This document shows positions 48,501-58,699 of a DNA stretch of 64,000 nt, piece after piece (position 1 is the stretch's first letter; each line of letters begins with the position of its first letter). The stretch comes from Trema orientale (taxonomy: Eukaryota; Streptophyta; Magnoliopsida; Rosales; Cannabaceae), in NCBI GenBank assembly GCA_002914845.1, contig JXTC01000309.1:211368-275367 (forward strand). The letters run 5' to 3'. Position numbers and translations under genes: made by a program. Under the pieces are notes generated by a model. It was not told the DNA's origin. It saw only the letters and a program-made list of their open reading frames with translations, and did not search any database.

Positions 48501-50082
48501 TGCAGACATTTTTCCTCCGTCAGTTTTATTACAGCATCTATGTTAGGCATGCGGAAATTAGGTCTTCCGGCAGCCGAATTGCAGCTCAGAGAAAGTTTTA
48601 CCTCTCCTAAGGGTGAGGTTGCAACATCCAGGTTAGAAGAAGATTCCTCTTGGATGATTGCAAGCTTACCGTTTGTTTCCACCTCACCAGATGAAGATAC
48701 AACACCATCAAATCTCCTTTCTCCATTAAGGCCTTGGGAGTAAGATTCCTTACCAATTTCTATTCCACTTTCATCATTTTCCACTGGAATGTCTTTAATA
48801 GTCAATGGATCTGCAAAAGTTGAATAAAATTGGCACATGCAGTTAGAAATTCCAGGAACAAACATGAACAACAATTGGCGTCTAATTTAAAGGACTGACG
48901 AGCATTAAAATGCATCATTCCCAGAAAAAGCATTAAATGCGCGCCTGGAAATATCTACCAGAAAGAAAATATGTTAAGCAACTACTTATGAACTAGAACA
49001 TCCAAAATGAAATCGTTACTATTTAGGATAGAGAAAATTAAAAAACTTTAACTTCTTAAAAAATAAAAGAAGACAGAAATCATGACAAAAATACTACATT
49101 CAACTCAATTGAACCAGAAAAAATCCACGAAAAGAGATATACCTGGATGAAGCACTGCAATAGGGGCCCCGTATCGTGGTAGGTCCCCCATAAACATGTC
49201 GTCAACGAACGGCTCATCTTTAGGCCTAATCAATTGATAAGTATTGGGAACCTTTTGAGCAGGGCGAAGAACACTGCCTGTTTCAGCCATTGGCTCCTTC
49301 AAGCAAATACCAGGAAGTGCTCTCTCAGAAACTAATCTTTTCCCAGGAACTGACACTGGAGGCGAGAGTGGAGCTAATCTGTCTTGCATAACAAATGGTT
49401 CAGAAACCATGGGTTGCTTGCCCTTGTTCTTAAGGGCATGCTGAGGTGAAATGGAGCTACCAGCAGCTCTTGACTCGGGTGATTCTGTCACATTCCCTGG
49501 CTGCTATAGAAAAAAAGTTCCAGTTTTGCTTATCCAACTCAAGTTTAGGTCTTTCAAAAATTGGTATCTAGAGAAGTTCAAACCTGATTAACTTCACTGC
49601 CTCTTCGTAACCTTTTGAAGGGACGTTCGGGTTCACTGCGAAGCATTTCTTCCTCCATATCATCTTCCTGCTAGTTAAGGCCAAAGGGAAAATCAGCTGA
49701 TAGACATGCATATAAAGGAATGATACAAAACACAAAAGGCAAAGACAAAAGATACCCACGTTATAACCCTCGTCTTCTTCACATACATGTGTATATATAT
49801 ATATATGTGTGTGTGTGCGTGTGGGAATGACAGAAACAACAAAAGGCAAAAGCAGAAGATACCCACGTTAACACCCTTGACTTGCTTCTTCTCTTCTTGA
49901 GTGTCATCCTCCTCTTCAAAAATAGCGTCCGCTAAAGCTCTGTAGTTCTCCTCTTCAATCAGCTCCCAGTTCTTTTCATACAATTTCAACAGTTTTTTCA
50001 AAACCGGTTTGACCTTTGCTTCACTGATGCCTAGAGCCCTCATAGCTCGGAAAGCCGCAGTAACTCTTGGGTTCGGCGCCAT
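45514..50082 (-). CDS. SUVR1/SUVR2-type SET-domain protein (histone-lysine methyltransferase family)
   Basis: Nine exons on the minus strand: 50082-49867, 49667-49584, 49503-49143, 48810-47567, 47369-47104, 46864-46798, 46710-46660, 46439-46343 and 45542-45514 (2415 nt, 804 aa). The N-terminal WIYLD domain (about residues 1-60: VTAAFRAMRALGISEAKVKPVLKKLL) is a ubiquitin-binding module specific to SUVR proteins. A long unstructured middle follows. A Cys-rich pre-SET region (about 527-635: CCPTCFGDC, CACARESG, CGCSKQCGNRVVQ) precedes the SET domain with [44 protein letters not shown] and a CxCGSxxCR post-SET. It ends RPNRSKSTSIAR. SUVR1/2 act in chromatin silencing with RNA-directed DNA methylation; some members lack activity, so catalysis is unproven. 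Exon 1 uses the weak donor AAC|GTGGGT. Confidence 0.93.
46071..46355. repeat. about 140-bp tandem duplication covering the exon 8 donor of SUVR
   Basis: Copy 1 is about 46071-46216 and copy 2 about 46217-46355. Both contain GATAGTAGTAAAA, ATGTAACAAT, TTTGCTAATTTTAGAGAGAG and TACTTACTGTTTGGACGTT. The last motif is the minus-strand exon end AACGTCCAAACA|GTAAGTA. The true exon uses the 46343 site; the downstream copy lies in the last intron. Confidence 0.85.
46500..46581. repeat. 41-bp exact tandem duplication in SUVR intron
   Basis: AACAAGCATGAACTAGTAGT begins units at 46500 and 46541, and the two units are identical over 41 bp. It is intronic, between exons 7 and 8. Confidence 0.95.
46911..47023. 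repeat. 60-bp-period tandem duplication in SUVR intron
   Basis: CATTTAAAAAACATAGGCTG begins units at 46911 and 46971. At least 53 bp are identical, separated by TTCCCAT. It is intronic, between exons 5 and 6. Confidence 0.94.
49717..49898. repeat. about 107-bp-period tandem duplication over the exon 1 donor of SUVR
   Basis: GGAATGATACAAAACACAAA ... GATACCCACGTTATAACCCT (49717-49783) and GGAATGACAGAAACAACAAA ... GATACCCACGTTAACACCCT (49824-49898) are diverged copies. They are separated by a TG/TA microsatellite (about 49786-49820). On the gene strand each contains AAC|GTGGGTATC, so the exon 1 donor exists twice. Confidence 0.85.
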
Positions 50083-50979
50083 TGGAGTTCACTCACCCGT
50101 TATTTCGAGTTATGAGCTCCAAAAATGAGACCTACAATTTTTGCCAATGTTACATGTTCAGGTCAAATCTCATACCCTCAATCTTTTGATCAAAAAAAAT
50201 ACTCACACCCTCAATCCAAACACAACCTAAAACATGAAAAACAGTACTTCATAGCCCTCAAACCTCAAAATTAACCTTATTTTCTCAGAAACCAAACATG
50301 ACCAAACTGAAAAACTTTAAACGACATTCTCAGAGCGCCAACTAGAAAGGAAAAAATCGAGCCCAAAAAAAAAAAAAAAAGCCTATAGGAAAAACATAGA
50401 CTGGGGAAATGAGTGCAATGTACCTATATAATCCCAGAAACTAAAACCATCAAAACCTAGAAAAGCATAAAATTGATGATACTCAAAAACGACTCACAGT
50501 AGAAAGAAACTCAAACTCCCCCAAATACATTTCAGAGAACCAAATAGAAAAACCCACAAAAAAAGGGGAAAATGAGAGAGAAATTTAACCCCATTTGCAT
50601 GAGGATTCGATTTTGAAAATGAAGAAAAAGAGGTGTTTTTTGGAAAATAAATAAGAGGAAAAATTAAAAAAGAAAATGAAAAATAGTGTGCTTTGGCTAC
50701 TGACCTTGTTTAGGGGCTGAGACCTAAAAAAAATTTTGAGGGGCGCTTAGGGAAGAGCGTGAGGGAACACGACCCAGAGATGGAGGAGGGTGAGTGAAGA
50801 GTATAATATAAGGAGAGGCCCTTTTCAAAAAAGAAAATATATATAAGTAGAGGCCCAACTGGAAGAGAGAGCGTGGTGGCGCGTGGACATCCGCGAATAT
50901 TTTTGAAAGTGGGGGAGACTAATAAGTCTAGAAATGGGCGGGAGCATCCCACGATGTCCCACGCATCGTGAGATGCAGA
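50083..50979. other. upstream region of the SUVR gene
   Basis: No gene was found. It probably holds the SUVR 5' UTR and promoter. Purine-rich and A-rich tracts are common; no motif was convincing. Confidence 0.5.
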
Positions 50980-50986
50980 TAATTCT

Positions 50987-51713
50987 CAGGGGTGGCAATT
51001 TGTGTTGTCGTGTTATATTCGTGTCGTGTCGAGGTATATATATAACGAGTAATTATTAAACCTAAACCCAACACATTTATTATTCGTGTCATGATATGTA
51101 AACCCACACCCGACATGCTAAATAAACAGGTTAACCTGTGAGCAACACATTTAACACGTTATTTAAATAGGTCGTATTCAGATCGTGTCCAACATAACAC
51201 GATATGCTAACCTGTATACTGTTAACCCATTAATTGAACTCAATTTAACATGTTAATGTTAAATATGTTGTATTTGGTTCAACTTGACATAACATATTAA
51301 CCTATTAATTTTAACATGTTAACCTATTTCACATTTTCAATATAACTTGATATAATCTATTAACTTATTTATATTTCTAATATAACCAAGCAACCATAAT
51401 TAAATAAATATAATACACAATCCAAAGTTTAAAACTAAAACAAAACTTTCAAGTTTTAGTACAAAAAAAAATAAAAGGGAAGTTTTAAGTCTTAGTACAC
51501 ATAAGATAATACAATGTCTCAAAAAATTTAATCGTGTTAAACGGGTCAATTTCGGATTTAACAGGTTAACCTGCTAATGACCTATTATTTAATCGTGTTT
51601 AATCGGGTTTAACCTGTTTTGACCTGTACCTGTTTAAGACAAACCTAAACCCGCTAACTTTGTGTCATTTTCGAGTCGTGTTATCGTGTCGTGACGACCT
51701 AAATTGCCACCCC
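50987..51713. mobile_element. non-autonomous hAT-like element (about 727 bp)
   Basis: The left end starts CAGGGGTGGCAATTT at 50987 and the right end finishes AAATTGCCACCCC near 51713, giving an inverted GGGGTGGCAATTT of 13 bp. Imperfect inverted similarity continues inward (CGTGTTATATTCGTGTCGTG against CACGACACGATAACACGAC). A direct repeat TAATTCT flanks it (50980-50986 and 51714-51720), close to the 8-bp duplication of hAT elements. There is no transposase inside; the interior is AT-rich with repeated AACCTGTTAA-like words. Confidence 0.82.
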
Positions 51714-51720
51714 TAATTCT

Positions 51721-53600
51721 TATGTCATGGGTTAATATCAATTGAGCTCCAAAATAGGGCATAAAAAAGGGTTTTCTAAATTCTACGTTTGAGAAAGGCG
51801 TCTTAGACTTTTTTTTTAATCTATTTATAGCTATTTTTTTTTTAACTGTCTGATTATTATTCGACTGTTGTTATAATTCGTGTAGTTAGAGAAAAAATAA
51901 ATAAAAATAAAAAATTATTATTTAATATTTTTTTCTTTTCATTATTTATTTTAAAAAATCATATATAATCAATTTTAATTGGGAAAAATAATATAAATTG
52001 GTGAAAAAAAAAATACCTATTGAATATATATTTATATTTTGTGATGGAGGATGATTAAAAGCAGCAAGATAGTTTTTCCTGATGAAGCTCTTTCTATGTC
52101 ATGTGTGGATTTGGATTCATAGTCAAATATTATTTTGTTATGGGTTCATATATATAATTATTTGATCGTATTTGATATTTTGGGTAGATTCAACGGTTTT
52201 TGTATTTTGATGGGTGTAATTGTATAACTCAAGTACCCGTTCAAACATCTTTGATTTAGTTTTATACTACGGTTGCGCGCTGACCAGTGCAGTGGATGTT
52301 CATGAATTTTTAGTTTTTTTTTCTTCTATGTTGACTTCTTTGGTTACATTTTTGTTTTAATTTTTTTATTTTCTTATGAGATGAAAAGTAAATATCTTCT
52401 CAAATTTTTGCTTGAAAATATCTCACCCCCTTTAATTGCAAAAGCAAAAAATATTTGACTTGTTTGGTTACATTTTTGTTTTTAATTTTTTTATTTTCTT
52501 ATGAGATGAAAAGTAAATATCTTCTCAAATTTTTGCTTGAAAATATCTCACCCCCTTTAATTGCAAAAGCAAAAAATAGAAAACAATAGTGTATTCAATC
52601 AAGCCAATAAATCAGATTTCGTTTTATGAAAACGAAATAAATCAAGATATACAGATAGACGACATATCATTTAGAGGTTATTTGTTTCACACTTGAGGAG
52701 ATAAACTACATGTCGTTTAAGTAAGCAACCTCCAGCTGGAATCATCAGTTCTAAATTGAAATCGTCAGTCTGTCCCTTTTTGGCCGTTTATTCAATTTTG
52801 TCACAACACCCAATGAATCCAAGTTAATACTGTTACTCTCAACTTTATTTTATTTTATTTTTTCAACACACTCTTATACACTATACTATCAGGGACCGAG
52901 GGACTCACAGCCTAGTGGGGGCTTGAGCTCCCCTCAATATCCCTTTTTCTTTTATTAGTATTTGTTAAATCTATAATATTTTATATATTTTAACTATCAA
53001 TTATGCAAAAAGCCTCCACTCAAACGTCAAAAAATAATAATAAATAGCACTCATAATTACAATTTGGGCCTCTATCAAATGAATGTGAGAAATTTACTAG
53101 TACCTATTTTATAACTTATTTTTATGAATATTTATTTTTAATATTTTTTTTCAAAAATACTCATTTTTATAGTACACATTTCTACAATTACAATGTAAAT
53201 TTTTACCCATGCGGTACACATTTCATGTGTAAAATATAAACGATATACATTTACAATATAAATATTTACCATGATTTACATTTTTCATTATAAATTTGAC
53301 GTATGATATACATTTTGAAATGTGTGCTAATTTTTAGTGTAAATTTTATTCATGAAATGTGTACTATAGTATACACTTTGTTTTGGGGTGTGATAATTTT
53401 TTATAATTAGTCATTAACTAAAATATTAAATTCACAAATAATGTGATAATTGTGTAAAATTAAGAAAATATTATGTGTCAAAATTGCATTGGACAACAAA
53501 GGTCAAATAGTTAATTGACACATATGTGTCTCACAAACAAGCCAGTTGGTCATTACGTGTCTAGTTATTAACAGCTATAACTATTAGTTTGACACTTCAG
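51721..53600. other. intergenic, AT-rich
   Basis: Apart from the tandem duplication at 52339-52578 nothing was recognised. ACGACATATCATTT (52659-52672) and ACATGTCGTTT (about 52708-52718) belong to the dispersed ACGACATGTCGT motif family. 53160-53390 repeats words like TACACATTTCATG. Confidence 0.5.
52339..52578. repeat. 124-bp-period tandem duplication
   Basis: TTTGGTTACATTTTTGTTTT begins units at 52339 and 52463. They are almost identical (one T-run length change) through GCAAAAGCAAAAAATA. It lies in intergenic DNA, and near-identity means it is young. Confidence 0.95.
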
Positions 53601-53639
53601 TAGTACAAGTGTCGGGTAAACTTAGTGAGAAAGAAAATT

Positions 53640-54893
53640 TCTCAGCTGAACCTTCGCCTATAAATAAGCTATTAGTTGTACCGTTAAAGGAACATTAATG
53701 CAATCTACTATTATACTACTATTATTATTGTTACTATTATTATATATAGCTTTTGGGAATATTGAGCTACTCTTTTCTATTGCTCTAAATATTTGCAGGG
53801 TGCCAACTATATATATATTGTGCTAACATTTAAATTCTGCAATTTAAATACCTACAGATCCCTGATTCTGAGTTGTTTAGCAAGCAGAGTTGTAGCGTAT
53901 ACAACCATTATTTGCAACCGTTCACGTTGAATTCAGTACTCTTACTTTCTTTTATCTTTGACAAAATGGCTGGAATCACCTGTGTCAAAGATCTAATTTT
54001 TTATTTATTTATTTTCAATGTCGTTTATTTATATTTTTGATCAAATGGCTGGAATCACCTGTGTCAGAAAAACTAATTATCTTTTTGTTTGTTTCTGACC
54101 ATATAGCTGGTATCACCTGTGTCAGAAACACTGGCTATCTAACATGTGGTGATGTTCATTGAAACCACCCACACCTGTTTATATGCAGGTTGAGCTGTCA
54201 AAGACGCCGATAATTTTTTAACACGTGGAATTATATTGCTACAATTTTTCACATCATTTTCTCCATTTTTACCACTATCCTACTTATTCTTAATTAAGTG
54301 TTCTTACACTTAATTAATTTCTCCCTAATCTAATCACATAAAAGCACCATCGGAACATTAAAGGCGACTCCACTGGAGAGTAGCCAAGTAAAACTAGATT
54401 CCTTCAGTATTTCCAAAATCTCTTGAAACTCTGTCCGTTCATTTATCTTTAAAAAAAAAATTCCATCTCTAGACTCTGCCAAATTCTCTTCCAAAAAAAA
54501 ATTGCTATCAAAATGGCTGAGGAACAGAATTTACCCAGCAATGAAATATCAAGTCAGCAAGAGGAGACACTTGCTCAGATGAAAAGCGCGTTAGAAAATT
54601 TGATGAAGTCTCAGGAGCTGATGATGCAGAAATTAGTTGAGATAGAAAAGAAAGATAAACAGGGGACTGTTGCTTCTGTCCCCTCTTGTCAAAACAACAA
54701 TTCACTAGTGTCAGATAATCAAAATCCTATCATGCCAGCAATGCAGGAAAACACTGTCAATCTCACAACTCCAGTTGGAACGAGTAATGGAAATTCTCAC
54801 AGTTTCATTACCAAAGAACAACTACAAGACATCTAAAAAATAGATGCAGTATCATCCATCTTCAATAATTCACTAGGTTTCAAGCCCAGGTAA
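53640..54893 (+). mobile_element. truncated LTR-retrotransposon 5' part with gag start
   Basis: A TATAAATA box lies at 53661-53668, followed by an LTR-like stretch with three direct repeats of TGGCTGGAATCACCTGTGTC (about 53967, 54045 and 54104, the last with GGTATC). At about 54363 GGCGACTCCACTGGAGAGTA resembles the leader just after the primer site of plant Ty3 elements. An ORF at 54513-54836 (107 aa, MAEEQNLPSNE...) is Gln/Glu-rich and continues past a TAA as KIDAVSSIFNNSLGFKPR, as in a gag N-terminus. No protease, reverse transcriptase or integrase follows, so only a remnant is present. Family assignment is tentative. Confidence 0.45.
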
Positions 54894-56030
54894 GTTTTTG
54901 ATACCAACCATAATAACTCTACAAACATCTCATTCATTGAGACTGTTAGATGTAAAATATTTCAGTTACCAAACATCTTCTTCGTTTATTTATTTTTCTA
55001 ATTGTGACAGTACGTATATTTTTTAAATTATTATTAAGTTGTTTAGTTACATGGATAAGTGGGTAAACCTAGGCCTTACTTGCCAACATGTATTTTCACT
55101 TACATATATAAAAGCAAAAAATATTCCCAACGAAGTCCTTTATTAGCTGTTCGGGTTCTCCTACTAAGATCATTTTTTTTCTACGCACGAGATTATTAGT
55201 CTCCCGTATTTGTTATTCCAGCAAGTAGTTATTGTCATCGAGATTTGTATTTGTAACCTTTTTAACTAGCTAAAATAACTCCCAGCCCAACAAACAACAA
55301 CAATAGGTGACTTATTTTTGACGAAGTGGTCATATATCCATATTCATTTCATTCCATATATGCACATACTCAAGTCTCAACAGCAAGAGAATAAACAAGT
55401 CGAGCTCATCGCTTTGCAAAGTGCCAGGAAAAGATATGAATTATATGAGGCATAGACAGTGAAAACAAATATTTGTGTTGAGTCCTCTTCTTTGAGATTG
55501 TTGAGTCCTCATTTCTAATTTAGCAACTTATAAAATTTCTTTCAAGGACATATCTTTGTGCATAAATGTTATATCTTTGAACAAGTTTTTATCTTATGAA
55601 CTTGTTTTTCAAAGAGTAAATGATATGTCCTTTCAATTGTATGATATATCTTTGATTTGAATGTTGTCTCTCAAAAAGATCAATGGTATGTCTTTATACT
55701 CGAACGATATATTTTTGGTCAGAATGATTTTGTCGATTGTATAATGCACACTACTGTTTTATACATGATGATATATCTTTTTATTTCTAGCATGTTACCA
55801 ATATTGGAATGTTGCTTTTCTCTTTTTATCTTTTGAGTGACATGGTTTTTGTTATAACCATTTTTGTTTTGATCTTACATGGTTGTTGGAGAGTACTATA
55901 CCCTAATAAGTTGAATATAGAAGATACTCTCATCATCTTCTTTTCTTTGAGCCTCCAAGTATAATTTTTCCAGAAACAAAGCATGAGGTGCAGAGCTATT
56001 TCTTGTTGCTGATCATTTCAACTCTGATGG
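54894..56030. other. intergenic repeat debris
   Basis: No gene was found. A longer inverted repeat (GAGAGTA at about 55889 and TACTCTC at about 55925, with CTATA/TATAG nested inside) shows that hairpin-forming sequence starts before the array at 56031. Confidence 0.45.
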
Positions 56031-56404
56031 CTTCTTGAAGGGATTTCAAGAAGTGTTCACTTGAGAGGGATCTCAGGTACATATTTACTGGTGGTAAATC
56101 TTGGTGTGCTCGGGAGGGATTCTTGAGGCTACTAGCTTGAAGGGATTTCGAGCTTATCACAAGTTGAGGGAATCTCAACTTCTTGATATTGGTAAAATAT
56201 TTATTCTGGCTTGAAGGGAGTTCAAGCTTCGTTGGGTTAAGAGGGATCTTGAGCCATAGCTGTCGTCGAAGGGATTTCGGCATCTTCCATACTTGCTAAA
56301 AGGATTTCAGCTGACTCTTCATCAACGGAAGGTTAATGAAACTCGGATCATTCATGGAGAGCACAAAGAAAAACAACATGATAGCATCTAGAAAGGAGTT
56401 CTAG
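56031..56404. repeat. array of about 13 short palindromes with GGGAT-like loops and variable stems
   Basis: Hairpin units have five-base (sometimes four-base) centres beginning at 56040, 56067, 56089, 56116, 56142, 56169, 56191, 56216, 56243, 56271, 56301, 56327 and 56394. Examples: CTTCTTGAA-GGGAT-TTCAAGAAG, AAGTTGAG-GGAAT-CTCAACTT, AGCTTGAA-GGGAT-TTCGAGCT, ATTTAC-TGGTG-GTAAAT and CTAGAA-AGGAG-TTCTAG. Centre spacing is 22-30 bp except for the last interval. Stems of 5-9 bp differ in sequence between units but each pairs with its own partner, with a few G:T pairs and mismatches. There is no long ORF. Origin is unknown; it adjoins retroelement-like sequence. Confidence 0.75.
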
Positions 56405-56439
56405 CTATGTTTATGTTTAAGACCATTGATTATATCTTA

Positions 56440-56565
56440 TTGTTGCTTAGTGGATTTTTCAATCTGGATGTGGTCTCATGGATGTAGACAATGCTTTTGC
56501 ATTGTTGAACCATGTAAAAAAAATTCATGTCTCTTTTTTCTTTATTGCCTGTTTAATCTGTGGTT
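56440..56565 (+). mobile_element. LTR-like fragment (possible Copia LTR end)
   Basis: TAGTGGATTTTTCAATCTGG, a GGTCTCATGGATGTAGACAA stretch, TTGTTGAACCATGTAAA and CATGTCTCTTTTTTCTTTATT follow in the order typical of the 3' part of some plant Copia LTRs. No coding domains lie nearby. Recognition is by resemblance only. Confidence 0.42.
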
Positions 56566-56829
56566 TAAATGAACTAAGTTCAAAATATGGTAAAATTGTT
56601 TAAAATTAACCCAACAATTTGAAGTTGAAATAAAATATTTACATACATATCATATCATTTCCTAGTAATTTGATTATTTTCTTTGGAGAAAGTCCCACAA
56701 TCATTAGTAAAAGATCATGATATGTGTTCAGAATTTGACCTCGTGCTCTGATTAATTAATGAGACCTGTGATTAATTAAAATAAAGTAGAGAATAATTGA
56801 GATTAAGGTTAGATCACAGGATGTACACA

Positions 56830-57215
56830 GAAATGGCTATTACAATGCGTATCACGTGTCGAAGTCCCAGTAGATGGTCGAGATAGAAAACGACACTTTC
56901 TATGGTGCCCTTGTCACGTTGGTGATTGTAGAAGTGACTCGCTTTAGTGTGCACAAGTATAAGAATTATCACAATATTGTCTATGTGTCAAAGTCCTGAT
57001 GGGTGGTCGAAATTGAAAATAACACTTCCCATAGCGCCCTTGCCACATTAGTAGTTGCAGGGATAACGTACTTGCGATATAATAATAATAATGACGTAAT
57101 AATAATAAAGATGTAAGTATTCTCACAACACTGTCATTACGTATCGAAGTCCCGATATGTAGTTGTAATAAGCAACAACACTTTCCGCTGCACCCTTATA
57201 CATAGGCAGTTACTA
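56830..57215. repeat. three degenerate tandem copies, 100-160 bp apart
   Basis: The core GTGTCGAAGTCCCAGTAGAT ... GACACTTTCTATGGTGCCCT appears at 56865-56930. GTGTCAAAGTCCTGATGGGT ... AACACTTCCCATAGCGCCCT lies at 56983-57050, and GTATCGAAGTCCCGATATGT ... AACACTTTCCGCTGCACCCT at 57135-57205. The repeats have diverged by roughly a quarter. No coding function was seen. Confidence 0.8.
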
Positions 57216-57884
57216 GGATAATAGGATTATGGGACAATAATAGTATAATAATGCAATAATGATAAGGTGGTCTAGTTGACTGAGGTGAATAAACTGACTA
57301 TAATGTCAACTAGAAGTCAATAAGAGATTAGATAAAATAATAGATAAAATATTAATAAAAGATATGGATAAAACACGAAATCCCGAACTTGTGCCACAGA
57401 TCAAGCGCAGAATTCGAAGAGAGTAGCTCAGTACTCACAAATCACTGAAGTGTGAATATTGAAGCTTGCATGCAAAATAACTTGTGAAATAAGTTAGAAA
57501 AATGTGTGTAGAAAAAGATGTTATAAAAATAATTAAATGACAGAAAGATGATATAAAAGTAATTAGATAATGAGAAAATGATATGAAAAAGGGTAATGGG
57601 CTTAGAATATATAGATAGATGTAAATGGGCCTAGGAATGGATGTAAGCACACATGTATTAATATGAGCTTATAAGTGAAGAGAAAGACACGAATAGGACT
57701 AGTTTAAGCCACTTTGAACATTTTTAGGACCACTTCTAATAATAAGTTTTCTAGGACTAAAAATTGGGATTTCTACGAGTTAAAAGACTAAAAGACCCCT
57801 GGTTAAACACTTAGCCAACACCACAGAAAAACTGACATGATCATTGACTGACATAACTGCACCCCACACACTTCTCTGTAAAGT

Positions 57885-58640
57885 TCACTTGGCTTTAGGA
57901 GAGGTCAAGTTCCGCAAAGGTCAAGATCTACTTGACCTATGGTCATACACTTCTTGATCTGGGGTCAAGTGAATCTTGACCTCATGGCAAATTTTTAATA
58001 ACAGAATGTCACGAATCATTTATCTAACTGGGGTCATATTGTACTCAACTTTAGGTTAAGTAAATCTTGACTTGTTGTCTATTTGATAAGTTCATTTGGT
58101 TGATTTAACTTAATATTTGTCTTTTTATTTTTTATCTGGGACTGTATTTTATTTTTCATTAAATATTCAGAGTTCTTTATGTTCGACTATGAAAACCATA
58201 GAAAACTACCCTTAACCTCAAAAAACCATTCATCAAAGTCCGTATTTAAGTTTTTTAATTGATTCCTCTTATCTAAAGGAATACTGAAAGTCCTAGAATA
58301 ATAAAAATCAGGTCAATCAAAGGAGTAGAAAGAGTCTACAAAATCTGCATCCACGACGCTGGTAGGAAGAGTGAGAAAGTCGTCATCTATGTCCCCATGG
58401 CCGAAAATGAAGAGTCTATCTGAATCCTCATTTGTATTTTTTTTACCTGCTATTTCAAGTCAAGTAGTTCTTGACCCCAGGTCAAGTACTATTTGACCCA
58501 TGTGATCTAGGGTCAAGGGTTAGTCAAGTAGTTTTTGACCCCACATCTAGGAGTTCATGACTCCAAATCAAGTAGTAATAGTACTTGATCTATGGTTAAG
58601 TAGTTCTTGTCCTGAAGTCATGAACTACTTGATCTGGACG
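57885..58640. repeat. two clusters of CTTGACC/GGTCAAG palindromes
   Basis: Clusters at 57885-58070 and 58455-58640 repeat CTTGACC and GGTCAAG words in opposed pairs. Examples: CTTGACC-CCA-GGTCAAG (58470-58486), CTTGATC-TGG-GGTCAAG near 57953-57969, and TTGACCC ... GGGTCAA (about 58494-58517). AAGTAGTTC ... GAACTACTT (58602-58634) is a further 9-bp perfect pair. Many copies contain the TTGAC W-box core. No coding sequence. Confidence 0.65.
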
Positions 58641-58699
58641 TCTAGATCACCATTACATGAAGAAGATGAATAGTTCAGTAAAAATACACGAATATTTCA

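Noticed and set aside
52895..52950. GC-rich GGGGGCTTGAGCTCCCCTC block as a transposon end
   Set aside because: It is a short palindromic piece with no partner terminus or target duplication found.
56031..56404. CRISPR-like array reading of the regular hairpin units
   Set aside because: Units do not share an identical repeat, spacers are not unique blocks between constant repeats, and this is a plant nuclear genome.
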